A stretch of 64,000 nucleotides of DNA from Burkholderia anthina (GTDB lineage: Bacteria; Pseudomonadota; Gammaproteobacteria; Burkholderiales; Burkholderiaceae): assembly GCF_001547525.1 (NCBI RefSeq), contig NZ_CM003768.1, forward strand, positions 2,604,001-2,668,000, in the 5' to 3' direction. Shown here in pieces: positions 9,681-18,174 of the stretch; positions within the stretch are counted from its first letter, which is position 1, and each line of letters begins with the position of its first letter. A program made the position numbers and the translations under genes. The notes under the pieces are model-generated. The model worked only from the letters and a program-made list of their open reading frames with translations. It was not told the DNA's origin and ran no database searches.

Positions 9681-10400
9681 TCAGTGCGGCAGCAGGCGCG
9701 TGAGCGCCGCGCTCGCGAGCGTCGCGATCTGCGCGAGGAAGTCGGTCGCCATCCCGTCGTGGAAGCGGCGCGGATCGGGCGAACCGAGGACCAGCAGGCC
9801 GAACGCGGGTGCATCGTTGCCGGCGAGCGGCGCACGCAGCGCGAGCAGCGCGACCGACGCGGCCGAGCCGTCGCCGGCCGGCGCGGCTTCGGTGCCTTCC
9901 GCCGCGCTCGCGGCGGCGCGCGCGGGCGCGAGCCACTGGGCGGCCTCGAAGCCCGTGTTCGCGCCGCAGTACGGCGTCGACAGCCCGTTCGTGAACAGGC
10001 GCACTTCCTCGCCGACCTGGCGGGCGAAATCGGCTTGCGCGTAGGTGTCGGCCACGTCCCAGACGCGCAGCGCCGTTTGCGGCACGTCGAACACGTCGGC
10101 GATGCCGTCGGCGATCGTGCGCGGCAGCGCATACGGATCGCGTTCCGCGATCACGCGCGCGGTCCAGCGGCTGAACTTCGCGGACAGGCTGTCGTTCTCG
10201 TGGCCGTAGCGCACCAGCTCGGCGAGCCGGCGTTCGAGATGCTTGTTCTTGTCGCGCAGCATTTCCATCTGCCGCTCCTGCAGCGAGATCGCGGCCTTGC
10301 CGTGCGGGTTCGCGAGACGGATCGTCGCGAGCAGTTCGGCGTGCTGCGCGAAGAATTCGGGATTGGCGAGCAGGTAGTCGGCGACTTCGCGATCGTTCAT
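9681..10400 (-). CDS. DUF484-family GAF-like protein
   Basis: A 239-residue cytosolic protein of the DUF484 family, recognised by its N-terminus (MNDREVADYLLANPEFFAQH) followed by a helical segment with ISLQERQMEMLRDKN, and then a GAF-like domain. The conserved placement between dapF and xerC, also known in gamma-proteobacteria, supports the assignment. The biochemical role is not established. It is 37 bp downstream of dapF and 13 bp upstream of xerC, consistent with one transcript. Confidence 0.88.
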   Translation of the reverse strand: MNDREVADYLLANPEFFAQHAELLATIRLANPHGKAAISLQERQMEMLRDKNKHLERRLAELVRYGHENDSLSAKFSRWTARVIAERDPYALPRTIADGIADVFDVPQTALRVWDVADTYAQADFARQVGEEVRLFTNGLSTPYCGANTGFEAAQWLAPARAAASAAEGTEAAPAGDGSAASVALLALRAPLAGNDAPAFGLLVLGSPDPRRFHDGMATDFLAQIATLASAALTRLLPH

Positions 10401-10437
10401 GTGGCTGGAGCGTTCAGTTATCAGGGACGTTGCAGGG

Positions 10438-11307
10438 TCAGGCGTTCAGGTCGATCTCGCCTTCGAACACGGTCGTGGCGGGGCCGGCCATCATCAGCGC
10501 GGCGGTTTCGTCGCGCGCGCCGTCCCAGCCGATCGTCAGCGTGCCGCCGTGCGTGTGCACGGTCACGGGCGAATCGAGCAGGCCGCGCCGGATACCGGCC
10601 GCGACCGCCGCGCACGCGCCGGTGCCGCACGCGAGCGTCTCGCCCGCGCCGCGTTCGTACACGCGCAGCTTCACCTCGTGGCGCGACACGATCTGCATGA
10701 AACCGGCGTTCACGCGCTGCGGGAAGCGCGCATGGCGCTCGATCAGCGGGCCTTCTTCCAGCACCGGATACGCTTCGACGTCGTCGACGACCTGCACCGC
10801 GTGCGGATTGCCCATCGACACCGTCGAGATCCAGCGCGTCGCGCCGCCGACGTCGAGCGGCCACAGCGTGTCGTTGCCTTCCTTGCGGCCGTCGAGGCCC
10901 GACGCCTCGAACGGCACTTGCGCGGGCGCGAACACGGGCGCGCCCATGTCGACGACGACTTCGCCGTTCTCCTGCAGCGTCAGCGTGATCAGGCCCTTCA
11001 TGACCTGCACGCGCACGCTGCGCTTGTCGGTCAGGCCGCGGTCGCTGACGAACTTCACGAAGCAGCGTGCGCCGTTGCCGCAGTGCTCGACCTCGCCGCC
11101 GTCGCAATTGAAGATCCGGTACTTGAAATCCGCGCCGTCGACGGTCGGTTTCTCGACGAGCAGCAACTGATCGGCGCCAATACCGAAGTGGCGGTTGGCG
11201 AGCGCGCGCACCTGCGCTTCGGTGAGCGGCGGCAGCGCGCGCGAATAGCCGTCGAGCACGACGAAGTCGTTGCCCGCGCCGTGCATCTTGGTGAACGAGA
11301 GTTTCAC
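10438..11307 (-). CDS. dapF: Diaminopimelate epimerase
   Basis: Converts LL- to meso-diaminopimelate for lysine and peptidoglycan synthesis. The product has 289 residues from GTG 11307 ([20 protein letters not shown]); the family always begins close to this motif, and the upstream open frame has no similarity. The two catalytic cysteines are present: C76 in EHCGNGARC and C227 in LACGTGAC. It is the first gene of the dapF-DUF484-xerC-rlmI string. Its upstream region is shared with the divergent HigA-type gene. Confidence 0.97.
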   Translation of the reverse strand: MKLSFTKMHGAGNDFVVLDGYSRALPPLTEAQVRALANRHFGIGADQLLLVEKPTVDGADFKYRIFNCDGGEVEHCGNGARCFVKFVSDRGLTDKRSVRVQVMKGLITLTLQENGEVVVDMGAPVFAPAQVPFEASGLDGRKEGNDTLWPLDVGGATRWISTVSMGNPHAVQVVDDVEAYPVLEEGPLIERHARFPQRVNAGFMQIVSRHEVKLRVYERGAGETLACGTGACAAVAAGIRRGLLDSPVTVHTHGGTLTIGWDGARDETAALMMAGPATTVFEGEIDLNA

Positions 11308-11694
11308 TGGGTCCGGAATTCCATGGCGAACAAGGCGGTCGGCACGACACGGACGGCCGGCTGCCATGCCGGGCGGCCTCGTTCGTCGTGCCGATCTCAA
11401 CCGCAAATGATACATGCAGCCGACAGGGGCGTCCTGCGCGGGCGGGCCGGCGTCCGTTGTGCGGGGGGCGGGGGCCTTGTCTGCCGATCGCGCCGACTGG
11501 TCGCGCGGATGATGAGCGGGCGGATTGACAGGGGGGCGGCGTGGCGGGCTCGGCTGTGGCCGGTACGCGGAACGGTGCGCGATGTGTATTTCGTACCCGT
11601 CAAATTGATGTCCCAATCCGGTGATTCGTATAGTGCGGCTATGCGCTGCCGGCGTTTCCGGCATCGCGCCTCGTCACTGAATTGATCCAACACC
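11308..11694. promoter_or_regulatory. dapF/higA divergent intergenic region with candidate higA promoter and operator
   Basis: No gene is seen in 387 bp; no HigB toxin frame precedes higA. On the plus strand TTGATG (11605-11610) and TATAGT (11629-11634), 18 bp apart, make a plausible sigma-70 promoter. Just downstream a 6-bp inverted repeat TGCCGG-N5-CCGGCA (11647-11663) overlaps the expected start-site region and could be an autoregulatory operator. Both are unproven. Confidence 0.4.
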
Positions 11695-11997
11695 ATGACC
11701 CGCATCTTCAATCCGCCCCATCCGGGCGAAACGCTGCGCGACGACGTGCTGCCGGCGCTCGGCCTGACCGTCACCGAGGCCGCGTCGCAACTCGGCGTGA
11801 CGCGTGCCGCACTGTCGCGGATCCTGCACGGCCATGCCGGCATCTCGCCGGAAATGGCGTTGCGCCTCGAAGCGTGGCTCGGCGAGGAAAACGGGGGAAG
11901 GGCCGATCTGTGGCTCGCGCAGCAGTCGGCCTACGATCTCTGGCAGGCGCACGAAAAAGGCGCGCCGAAGGTGGCGAGAGCGCAGGCGCGGCCATGA
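11695..11997 (+). CDS. HigA-family antitoxin-like HTH protein (no toxin partner visible)
   Basis: A 100-residue XRE/HigA-type protein. The N-terminal MTRIFNPPHPGETLRDDVL and the helix-turn-helix VTEAASQLGVTRAALSRILHG (about 26-46) followed by ISPEMALRLEAWLG match HigA addiction-module antidotes. In classical modules the HigB toxin gene directly precedes higA; the 387 bp upstream do not encode one. The gene is therefore an orphan, perhaps retained as a regulator. It lies between dapF and lpxL, facing lpxL convergently with 30 bp between the stops. A candidate promoter and palindrome lie upstream. Confidence 0.85.
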   Translation: MTRIFNPPHPGETLRDDVLPALGLTVTEAASQLGVTRAALSRILHGHAGISPEMALRLEAWLGEENGGRADLWLAQQSAYDLWQAHEKGAPKVARAQARP

Positions 11998-12027
11998 CGG
12001 CGCGCCCGCGCATCTCTCGCGGCAGGC

Positions 12028-12912
12028 TCAGTACAGGCTGGGTTCGCCGGGCGGTCGCGTCTTGAAGCGCTTGTGCACCCAGTAGTACTGCTCGGGCATC
12101 AGCGGAATCTGCTCCTCGAGGAACGCGTTCATCCGCCGCGCGTCGAGATCGTCGTCGCCGGTCGGGTAGTGATCCCACGGCTTGAATACCTTCAGACGGT
12201 AGCCCTTGTAGTTGGGCAACACCTCGCCGATGAACGGCACGACCTGCGCACGGCCCGTCTTCGCGAGCCGGCCGACGGCCGTCAGCGTGCACGCCGGCAC
12301 GCCGAAGAACGGGACGAACGTCGAGTTGCGCAGCCCGTAGTCCATGTCGGCGCCGAGCATCACCGGCTTGCGGTCGCGCAGCCAGCGCAGCACGACGCGC
12401 GCGCTGTCCGCGCGGCCGACCATCTCGGCGTCGAAGCGCCCGCGCGCCTTCTTCGCCTCCTCCTCGAGCACCGCATTCGAGAACGGCTGGTACAGCGATC
12501 CGCAGCGGCGGTGCAGCGACCGGTTCAGCCAGATCGAGCCGGCTTCGATGCCGACGAAGTGCAGGCCGAGGAACAGCGTCGGCGGCAGGTCCGGATCGGT
12601 GAGATCGACCGCGCTGTCGACCTGGATCAGCTTCGCGAGCTTCTTCTCCGAGCCGAACCACTGCACGCTGCGCTCGACGTAGCTGCGGATCGCATGGCGG
12701 AAATGCCGGCCCGCCACGTCCTCGCGCCGCTCGTCGCTCCAGTCGGGGAAGCAGAGTTTCAGATTCGTATGTACGATGCGCTTTCGCCGGCTGGGGATCT
12801 GATACAGCAGCCAGCCGAGGCCATCGCCGAACCGTGCGGTCAGACCGTACGGCAGTAGCGCGAGCAGCTTCAGCAAGCCGATGGCGAGGTGCGTGCCGAG
12901 GCGGCCTAGCAT
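12028..12912 (-). CDS. lpxL: Lipid A lauroyl-type acyltransferase (LpxL/HtrB family)
   Basis: Inner-membrane acyltransferase adding a secondary acyl chain to Kdo2-lipid IVA. It has 294 residues from ATG 12912, where MLGRLGTHLAIGLLKLLALL gives the typical hydrophobic N-terminal anchor; the longer upstream frame is not family-like. The HX4E catalytic pair is H118 and E123 (GLHFVGIEAG). The SRRKRIVHTNLKLCFPD segment and the C-terminal YYWVHKRFKTRPPGE, which carries the family's W-x-H-R/K-R-F-K signature, are both present. The exact acyl chain and position cannot be read from sequence. Confidence 0.93.
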   Translation of the reverse strand: MLGRLGTHLAIGLLKLLALLPYGLTARFGDGLGWLLYQIPSRRKRIVHTNLKLCFPDWSDERREDVAGRHFRHAIRSYVERSVQWFGSEKKLAKLIQVDSAVDLTDPDLPPTLFLGLHFVGIEAGSIWLNRSLHRRCGSLYQPFSNAVLEEEAKKARGRFDAEMVGRADSARVVLRWLRDRKPVMLGADMDYGLRNSTFVPFFGVPACTLTAVGRLAKTGRAQVVPFIGEVLPNYKGYRLKVFKPWDHYPTGDDDLDARRMNAFLEEQIPLMPEQYYWVHKRFKTRPPGEPSLY

Positions 12913-12994
12913 GCGGAATCTCCGTGGGGCCGGCTGGCCGGCACGTTGCGAACAGGGTGGTAAGACAGCGGAAGATGCAGCACGGGCGGCGCTC

Positions 12995-13022
12995 TGTGAC
13001 AATTCAGGAAAGCCGCTATAAT
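12995..13022 (+). promoter_or_regulatory. Candidate metK sigma-70 promoter
   Basis: A consensus TATAAT lies at 13017-13022 with a TGTGAC/GTGACA-like -35 element at 12995-13001 (15-16 bp spacing). It is about 155 bp upstream of the metK start codon, so the transcript would carry a leader of roughly 150 nt. Confidence 0.6.
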
Positions 13023-13025
13023 ACG

Positions 13026-13119
13026 GGCTTCGCCGAGTTAACTGACAACTTGCGGGGCGAAGCCGGCTGGCGCGACACACGCTGCCCGGTCCTGGTAATC
13101 CGCTAAAGCGTCGCCGCTT
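13026..13119 (+). other. Structured 5' leader of metK
   Basis: The leader begins with a perfect 9-bp stem (13026-13034 GGCTTCGCC with 13056-13064) closing a 21-nt loop, and later has a small AAGCG-TCGC-CGCTT hairpin (13106-13119). The gene makes S-adenosylmethionine, so SAM feedback at this leader is possible. The sequence does not match a riboswitch class I can recognise by eye. Confidence 0.4.
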
Positions 13120-13177
13120 CAGGCCCAACGAAGCTGGCTACGTGAAACCAACCGTAACCACACAGGAGCCTGAAAAA

Positions 13178-14365
13178 GTGGCAAACGATTATCTCTTCAC
13201 GTCCGAATCCGTCTCCGAAGGCCATCCGGACAAAGTCGCGGACCAAATCTCGGACGCGATTCTCGACGCCATCCTCGAGCAGGACAAATACTCCCGCGTC
13301 GCGGCGGAAACGCTGTGCAACACCGGTCTCGTCGTGCTGGCCGGTGAAATCACCACGACGGCGAACATCGATTACATCCAGATCGCGCGCGATACGATCA
13401 AGCGCATCGGCTACGACAACACCGACTACGGCATCGACTACAAGGGTTGCGCGGTGCTCGTCGCATACGACAAGCAATCGCCGGACATCGCGCAGGGCGT
13501 CGATCGTGCACACGACGACAACCTCGATCAAGGCGCGGGCGACCAGGGCCTGATGTTCGGCTATGCGTGCGACGAAACGCCGGAACTGATGCCGCTGCCG
13601 ATCTACCTGTCGCACCGCCTCGTCGAGCGCCAGGCCAGCCTGCGCCGCGACGGCCGCCTGCAATGGCTGCGTCCGGACGCGAAGTCGCAGGTCACCGTCC
13701 GCTACGTCGACGGCAAGCCCGATTCGATCGACACCGTCGTGCTGTCCACGCAGCACGCACCGGACATCGAACTGCCCGCGCTGCGCGAAGCGGTGATCGA
13801 GGAAATCATCAAGCCGACGCTGCCGGCCGAACTGATCAAGGGCGACATCAAGTTCCTCGTGAACCCGACCGGCCGGTTCGTGATCGGCGGCCCGCAGGGC
13901 GATTGCGGGCTGACGGGCCGCAAGATCATCGTCGACACCTACGGCGGCGCCGCACCGCACGGCGGCGGCGCGTTCTCGGGCAAGGATCCGTCGAAGGTCG
14001 ACCGTTCGGCCGCGTATGCGGGCCGCTACGTCGCGAAGAACATCGTCGCCGCGGGCCTCGCGTCGCGCGCGCTGATCCAGGTGTCGTACGCGATCGGCGT
14101 GGCCGAGCCGACCTCGGTGATGGTCAACACGTTCGGCACGGGCCGCGTGTCGGATGCAGTGATCACGAAGCTCGTGCGCGAGCATTTCGACCTGCGTCCG
14201 AAGGGCATCATCAAGATGCTCGACCTGCTGCGCCCGATCTACGAGAAGACCGCGGCTTACGGCCACTTCGGCCGCGAAGAGCCGGAGTTCTCGTGGGAAG
14301 CGACCGACAAGGCGCTCGCGCTGGCCGAAGCGGCCGGCGTGGAGCCGACCGCACGCGTCGCGTGA
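13178..14365 (+). CDS. metK: S-adenosylmethionine synthetase
   Basis: Makes S-adenosylmethionine from methionine and ATP in the cytoplasm. It has 395 residues from GTG 13178 ([19 protein letters not shown]), preceded at the right distance by AGGAG (13164-13168); an upstream in-frame GTG at 13142 lacks such a site. Family motifs are intact: GHPDK near residue 14, [12 protein letters not shown] near 120 and the glycine-rich P-loop [16 protein letters not shown]. Length and sequence are typical of proteobacterial MetK. A structured leader precedes it and a strong terminator follows 20 bp after the stop. Confidence 0.98.
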   Translation: MANDYLFTSESVSEGHPDKVADQISDAILDAILEQDKYSRVAAETLCNTGLVVLAGEITTTANIDYIQIARDTIKRIGYDNTDYGIDYKGCAVLVAYDKQSPDIAQGVDRAHDDNLDQGAGDQGLMFGYACDETPELMPLPIYLSHRLVERQASLRRDGRLQWLRPDAKSQVTVRYVDGKPDSIDTVVLSTQHAPDIELPALREAVIEEIIKPTLPAELIKGDIKFLVNPTGRFVIGGPQGDCGLTGRKIIVDTYGGAAPHGGGAFSGKDPSKVDRSAAYAGRYVAKNIVAAGLASRALIQVSYAIGVAEPTSVMVNTFGTGRVSDAVITKLVREHFDLRPKGIIKMLDLLRPIYEKTAAYGHFGREEPEFSWEATDKALALAEAAGVEPTARVA

Positions 14366-14384
14366 GCGTCGTTCGCCTGAAATG

Positions 14385-14413
14385 AAAAACCCCGGCCAAG
14401 CCGGGGTTTTTTT
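14385..14413 (+). terminator. Intrinsic terminator of metK
   Basis: AAAAACCCCGGC-CAA-GCCGGGGTTTTTTT (14385-14413): a GC-rich stem flanked by A and T runs, ending in seven T residues. The flanking A run also makes it usable on the minus strand for the convergent gene at 14477-14818. Confidence 0.92.
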
Positions 14414-14476
14414 ATGGGTTCGATCGCCGAAGCAATGGCGGCCGATCGGGGCGGACGACGCCCGCCGCGTACATTC

Positions 14477-14818
14477 TCAGCGCGCGCCGAACCCGAACCA
14501 GCCGTTGCTTGCTGCCAGGCGGCGCGGGCGGTTGACGCGGCGCTGCGGGCCGAGCTTGCGGCGCAGCGCGAGCGCGCGCAGCGACGACGGCTTCTGCAGC
14601 AGCGAGCGCAGGCCGGCGCGGCGCGCGAACGCCTGCGTGCTCATCATCGAGAAAAACGCGTGAAACCACGCACGGATGCCGTCCAGCCGGCTGTGCGGGT
14701 GCGTACGTTCGGCCAGCGCCTGCGTGCGTGCGCGGTGGTGGCGCAGCGGGCGGGCGGGAGCGGACGGCACGACGCGCTTCGCAGCGCGGTTGAAACGGGA
14801 AGTCAGACGGAATGGCAT
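14477..14818 (-). CDS. Small arginine-rich hypothetical protein
   Basis: A 113-residue, strongly basic protein (many Arg, no acidic clusters) from ATG 14818, MPFRLTSRFNRAAKRVV. I do not recognise a family. Evidence for coding is the codon pattern: third positions are almost uniformly G or C, with CTG, CGC, GCG and AAG as in neighbouring genes, unlike the Arg-rich shadow frames elsewhere. A short hydrophobic/aromatic segment (AWFHAFFSMM) lies near the middle. It converges on metK and could share the metK terminator. No good ribosome-binding site is visible, so the start is uncertain. Confidence 0.6.
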   Translation of the reverse strand: MPFRLTSRFNRAAKRVVPSAPARPLRHHRARTQALAERTHPHSRLDGIRAWFHAFFSMMSTQAFARRAGLRSLLQKPSSLRALALRRKLGPQRRVNRPRRLAASNGWFGFGAR

Positions 14819-15170
14819 GTGAACGATGCTTCGCTTGTATGGATGGCGCCCTGCAGAGCGCACTGGTATGAACGGCCTCGGATGACGCAACGGATCTTAC
14901 CGAAACCCGTTGCGCGCCGCGCCCGCCAGAATTGACAGGCCGCGTCAGGCTACAGGGGATTCGTGACGGGCAAAAGTCGCGATAAACCCTTGTGCCGCAA
15001 CGCGTGTGCCGCATACCGCCTGTCGCTCAGGCAGGTGCCGCGCCGCACAGTTCCCTTGCGCTGGATCAAATCCGCGATTGGCATGCCCCTGCGCACGACA
15101 ATGGCGCTGTTCGCGGTATCCGGCGCCGATTTACAATCGTCACATTCACACAATAAACGTCTGGCATCCC
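14819..15170. other. Intergenic region upstream of the PhyH-like gene
   Basis: These 352 bp lie between divergent genes and contain no recognisable gene. The last ~70 bp before 15171 are relatively AT-rich (ATTTACAATCGTCACATTCACACAA), suitable for a promoter of the plus-strand dioxygenase, but no clear -35/-10 pair was assigned. Confidence 0.35.
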
Positions 15171-15944
15171 ATGTCGTCTCCATTGCAGTCGGAATCGATC
15201 CGCGCGCAAGTCGCGGAATTGCGCGAGCGCGGCTTCGTCGTCGCGCGCGGCCTCGTCGGCGAAGCGCAGTGCGCGACGCTCAGGCAGATCGCGGAGCGCC
15301 AGTTGCGGGAGGCCGCCGAGCCGATCGAATTCGAGGCCGACCTGCGCTACCCGGGCGCGCCCGAATCGAAGCATGCGCCCGGCGGGCATACGGTGCGGCG
15401 CCTGCTCGATGCGTACTCGCGCGATCCGGCATTCGCCGAGCGTGCGATCGCGCCCGAAATCGGCGCATGGATGCGCGAGTATTTCGGTGAGCAACCCGTG
15501 CTGTCGCGCGCGCATCACAACTGCATGATGACGAAGCACCCGGCGTACGGCAGCCTGACCGGCTGGCATCGCGATTTCCGCTACTGGGCATTCGAGCGCC
15601 CGGACATGGTGTCGGTGTGGCTCGCGCTGGGGCCGGAAACCAACGAGAACGGCGCGCTGTGGCTGGTGCCCGGCTCGCATACGGCCGAATTCGGGCCGGA
15701 AGCGTTCGATGACGCGAAGTTCTTCCGCGGCGATCTGCCGGAAAATCGCAGGATGATCGACGCGGCCACGTGCCCGTCGCTGCAGACGGGCGACGTCGTG
15801 TTCTTCCACTGCAACACGCTGCATTCGGCCGGGCAGAACCGTTCCGACCAGGTGAAGTTCTCGCTCGTGTACACGTACCATGGCGCGAGCAACCGGCCGG
15901 TGCCCGGCACGCGCTCGGCGTCGAAGCCGGAAGTGCAGTTCTAG
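15171..15944 (+). CDS. PhyH-family Fe(II)/2-oxoglutarate dioxygenase
   Basis: Non-heme iron dioxygenase of the phytanoyl-CoA hydroxylase superfamily, 257 residues. The iron facial triad is visible: H133-x-D135 (GWHRDFRYW) and H218 (NTLHSAGQN), with the Arg of NRSDQ following as the 2-oxoglutarate contact. The start ATG 15171 gives MSSPLQSESIRAQVAELRERG, the usual short helix before the GFVVARGL strand. Substrate is unknown; members hydroxylate lipids, ectoine or secondary metabolites. It is a single gene followed by a hairpin terminator. Confidence 0.88.
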   Translation: MSSPLQSESIRAQVAELRERGFVVARGLVGEAQCATLRQIAERQLREAAEPIEFEADLRYPGAPESKHAPGGHTVRRLLDAYSRDPAFAERAIAPEIGAWMREYFGEQPVLSRAHHNCMMTKHPAYGSLTGWHRDFRYWAFERPDMVSVWLALGPETNENGALWLVPGSHTAEFGPEAFDDAKFFRGDLPENRRMIDAATCPSLQTGDVVFFHCNTLHSAGQNRSDQVKFSLVYTYHGASNRPVPGTRSASKPEVQF

Positions 15945-16012
15945 GCGTGGATCTGGCGGCCGGTGAAGCCGCCGCAGCCACGCGATGCGGCGCATCGCGG
16001 GCGGATGAAACG

Positions 16013-16040
16013 ACGGGCGGCCTGGCCGCCCGTTTCGTTT
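16013..16040. terminator. Hairpin terminator between the PhyH-like gene and DUF3185
   Basis: An ACGGGCGGCC / GGCCGCCCGT stem (16013-16022 with 16024-16033) is followed on the plus strand by TTTCGTTT. It lies between two convergent genes and is flanked by GAAAC on the other side, so it probably works in both directions. Confidence 0.7.
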
Positions 16041-16083
16041 GGCGCGGCCCCCGCGCGTGTCGCGAGCCGCGGATGCGTCGCGA

Positions 16084-16290
16084 TCAGCGCTTGCCGCCCG
16101 GCATCGCGAGGCCGATCAGGCCGATGAACGACGCGACGGCGCCGCCGACGATCAGCAGGATCGTCTTCGTCGCGGGCGAGCCGGTGAAGAAGCGCGACAC
16201 GTTGTCGTTGATCGAATGGAACGACTGGCCGCCGAAATACAGCAGCACGATGCCGCCGACGAGCAGTGCAACCGAGATGACCCGGGACAT
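16084..16290 (-). CDS. DUF3185 small membrane protein
   Basis: A 68-residue protein with two transmembrane helices (about 4-22, ISVALLVGGIVLLYFGG, and 42-62, TILLIVGGAVASFIGLIG) joined by a short polar loop with FHSINDNVSRFFTGSPA. The layout and sequence match the DUF3185 family of inner-membrane proteins of unknown function. It ends in GGKR. No operon partner; it converges on the dioxygenase gene. Confidence 0.85.
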   Translation of the reverse strand: MSRVISVALLVGGIVLLYFGGQSFHSINDNVSRFFTGSPATKTILLIVGGAVASFIGLIGLAMPGGKR

Positions 16291-16483
16291 ACCAACCTCG
16301 CTGAAACGGTGATTCGAGACGCCGCAGTGTAGGCGAGCGCCGCGGTCGCGTCCATCGCCGTGCCGCCGTGCGCGATTCGGCCGCTTTCGCTACCATAGTC
16401 GTCGTATGACTCCTTCGCCGCCGTCGCGCCATCGGCGCGGCCGGCGCGCGTCCCTTCCCCCGATGTCCTGACGGAACAGACTC

Positions 16484-17527
16484 ATGGCCTACGAAGCAGC
16501 TTCCGAACGTTATGCCGACATGCAATACCGTACCTGCGGCAAATCCGGGCTCAAACTGCCCGCCCTGTCGCTCGGCCTGTGGCACAACTTCGGCGATTCG
16601 ACGCCGATCTCGACGCAGCGTGAGATCCTGCGCACCGCGTTCGATCTCGGCATCAACCATTTCGACCTCGCGAACAACTACGGGCCGCCGTACGGCAGCG
16701 CCGAAACCAACTTCGGCCGGCTGCTGAAGGAGGATTTCCGGCCGTATCGCGACGAGTTGCTGATCTCGACGAAAGCCGGCTGGGACATGTGGCCGGGCCC
16801 GTACGGCAGCGGCGGCGGCTCGCGCAAGTACGTGCTCGCGAGCCTCGATCAGAGCCTGCAGCGGATGGGGCTCGACTACGTCGACATCTTCTATTCGCAC
16901 CGTTTCGACGCGCATACGCCGCTCGAGGAAACGGCGGGCGCGCTGGCGTCGGCCGTGCAGCAGGGCAAGGCGCTCTACATCGGCATCTCGTCGTATTCGG
17001 CCGCGAAGACGCGCGAGATGGCCGACCTGCTCGCGCAGTACAAGGTGCCGCTGCTGATTCACCAGCCGTCGTACAACCTGCTGAACCGCTGGATCGAGCG
17101 CGACCTGCTCGGCACGCTCGACGACGTCGGCGCGGGCAGCATCGCGTTCACGCCGCTCGCGCAGGGCTTGCTCACGTCGAAGTACCTGAACGGCGTGCCG
17201 GCCGACGCGCGCGTGAACAAGCCGGGCGGCGGCTCGCTGAAGCAGGAGCACCTGAGCGCGGACAACCTCGAGCATGTACGCAAGCTCAACGCGATCGCCG
17301 AACGGCGCGGGCAGAGCCTCGCGCAGATGGCGCTGGCGTGGGTACTGCGTGACGGCCGCGTGACGTCCGCGCTGATCGGCGCGAGCCGGGCGGAGCAGGT
17401 GCGCGAGAACGTCGGCGCGTTGAAGAACCTCGCATTCTCGGCGGAGGAGCTCGCGGAGATCGATCGCTACGCGACGGAAGGCGGCATCAATCTGTGGGAA
17501 AAGCCGTCCACCGATCAGGCGATCTGA
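16484..17527 (+). CDS. Aldo-keto reductase, YghZ/glyceraldehyde-3-phosphate reductase type
   Basis: NADPH-dependent aldo-keto reductase, 347 residues. Catalytic tetrad: D61, Y66 (DLANNYGPPYGSAE), K97 (STKAGWDMWPGPYG) and H139 (FYSHRFD). The MWPGPYGSGGGSRKY insertion is typical of the YghZ group (L-glyceraldehyde 3-phosphate reductase in E. coli), and the cofactor-binding LIGASRAEQVREN is near the C-terminus. It probably detoxifies aldehydes such as methylglyoxal in the cytoplasm. It stands alone; 107 bp separate it from the convergent small membrane gene. Confidence 0.9.
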   Translation: MAYEAASERYADMQYRTCGKSGLKLPALSLGLWHNFGDSTPISTQREILRTAFDLGINHFDLANNYGPPYGSAETNFGRLLKEDFRPYRDELLISTKAGWDMWPGPYGSGGGSRKYVLASLDQSLQRMGLDYVDIFYSHRFDAHTPLEETAGALASAVQQGKALYIGISSYSAAKTREMADLLAQYKVPLLIHQPSYNLLNRWIERDLLGTLDDVGAGSIAFTPLAQGLLTSKYLNGVPADARVNKPGGGSLKQEHLSADNLEHVRKLNAIAERRGQSLAQMALAWVLRDGRVTSALIGASRAEQVRENVGALKNLAFSAEELAEIDRYATEGGINLWEKPSTDQAI

Positions 17528-17634
17528 CCGGAAGTCGATACGGCGTGCGAAACATCGCGCGCCGTATCGTCGACGCGCAGGCAGTGCGTCACGTCGCTGC
17601 CGTGCAGCGAGGTGTGTCGCGCACGGCGGTGGCG

Positions 17635-17820
17635 CTAGATCAGCGCGGGCAGGCCTTCAACCAGCAATACCGCGACGCCGACGCCGAGAATGACGCCGAG
17701 TACGCGCAGCAAGTTGTGACGGAACTGGGTGGCGCACGGCACCGCGCCGAGAAATAGCGCTCCGGCCAGCGCCATCGGAATCAACAGGATGAAGTCGCCG
17801 ATCGTGAAGTAGGTCGTCAT
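17635..17820 (-). CDS. Small hydrophobic membrane protein, unknown function
   Basis: A 61-residue protein with two hydrophobic helices (FILLIPMALAGALFLGAV and LGVILGVGVAVLLVEGLPAL) and a short basic loop (CATQFRHNLLR). A good ribosome-binding site, GGAGACACGC, lies directly before ATG 17820, and codon use is chromosome-like. I do not recognise a named family. Confidence 0.65.
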   Translation of the reverse strand: MTTYFTIGDFILLIPMALAGALFLGAVPCATQFRHNLLRVLGVILGVGVAVLLVEGLPALI

Positions 17821-18174
17821 GCGTGTCTCCAGTGTCGGCCGAAGTGAGCGCTTCAGTGCGTGCCTGGGCGGCTCCATCCCTGCGGGATATCGGCCGAAGC
17901 CGGCACGCGTGCGCTCACCCCGGCCCCATGCCGGGTGTTTCTAGTTGGTCCGGCCCGTTACGAGCAGGCCGGTCCATTCGAGTATAGGCAACCGGCGGCG
18001 TTTTTCGCTATCCGAACCATTAAAAATCAGCGGAAAGCCCCGGGAATCCCGCATTTTTCGTGCGAACAAGACGAACGCCTTGCACGCATCTTTCCCGTTC
18101 CTTTCGATTTTCGCGGAATCGTCGTATGTGTCCGATACGGGCCGCCGCACCCGCGGGCGCGGCGGCCGGCCCGC
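17821..18174. other. Intergenic region, no gene seen
   Basis: These 354 bp hold no recognisable gene. A short dyad CCCGGC-CCCAT-GCCGGG (17919-17935) followed by TGTTT is a weak plus-strand terminator candidate. The stretch 17990-18125 is noticeably AT-richer than its surroundings. Confidence 0.35.

Noticed and set aside
11308..11694. Possible HigB toxin gene before higA
   Set aside because: All frames were read; none shows the HigB N-terminal or C-terminal motifs.
13026..13177. Known SAM or SAH riboswitch before metK
   Set aside because: The sequence does not fit the SAM-I, SAM-II or SAH consensus features I can recall, so no class was assigned.
17919..17940. Intrinsic terminator candidate
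   Set aside because: The stem is only 6 bp and the T tract is short, and no gene ends close by on that strand.
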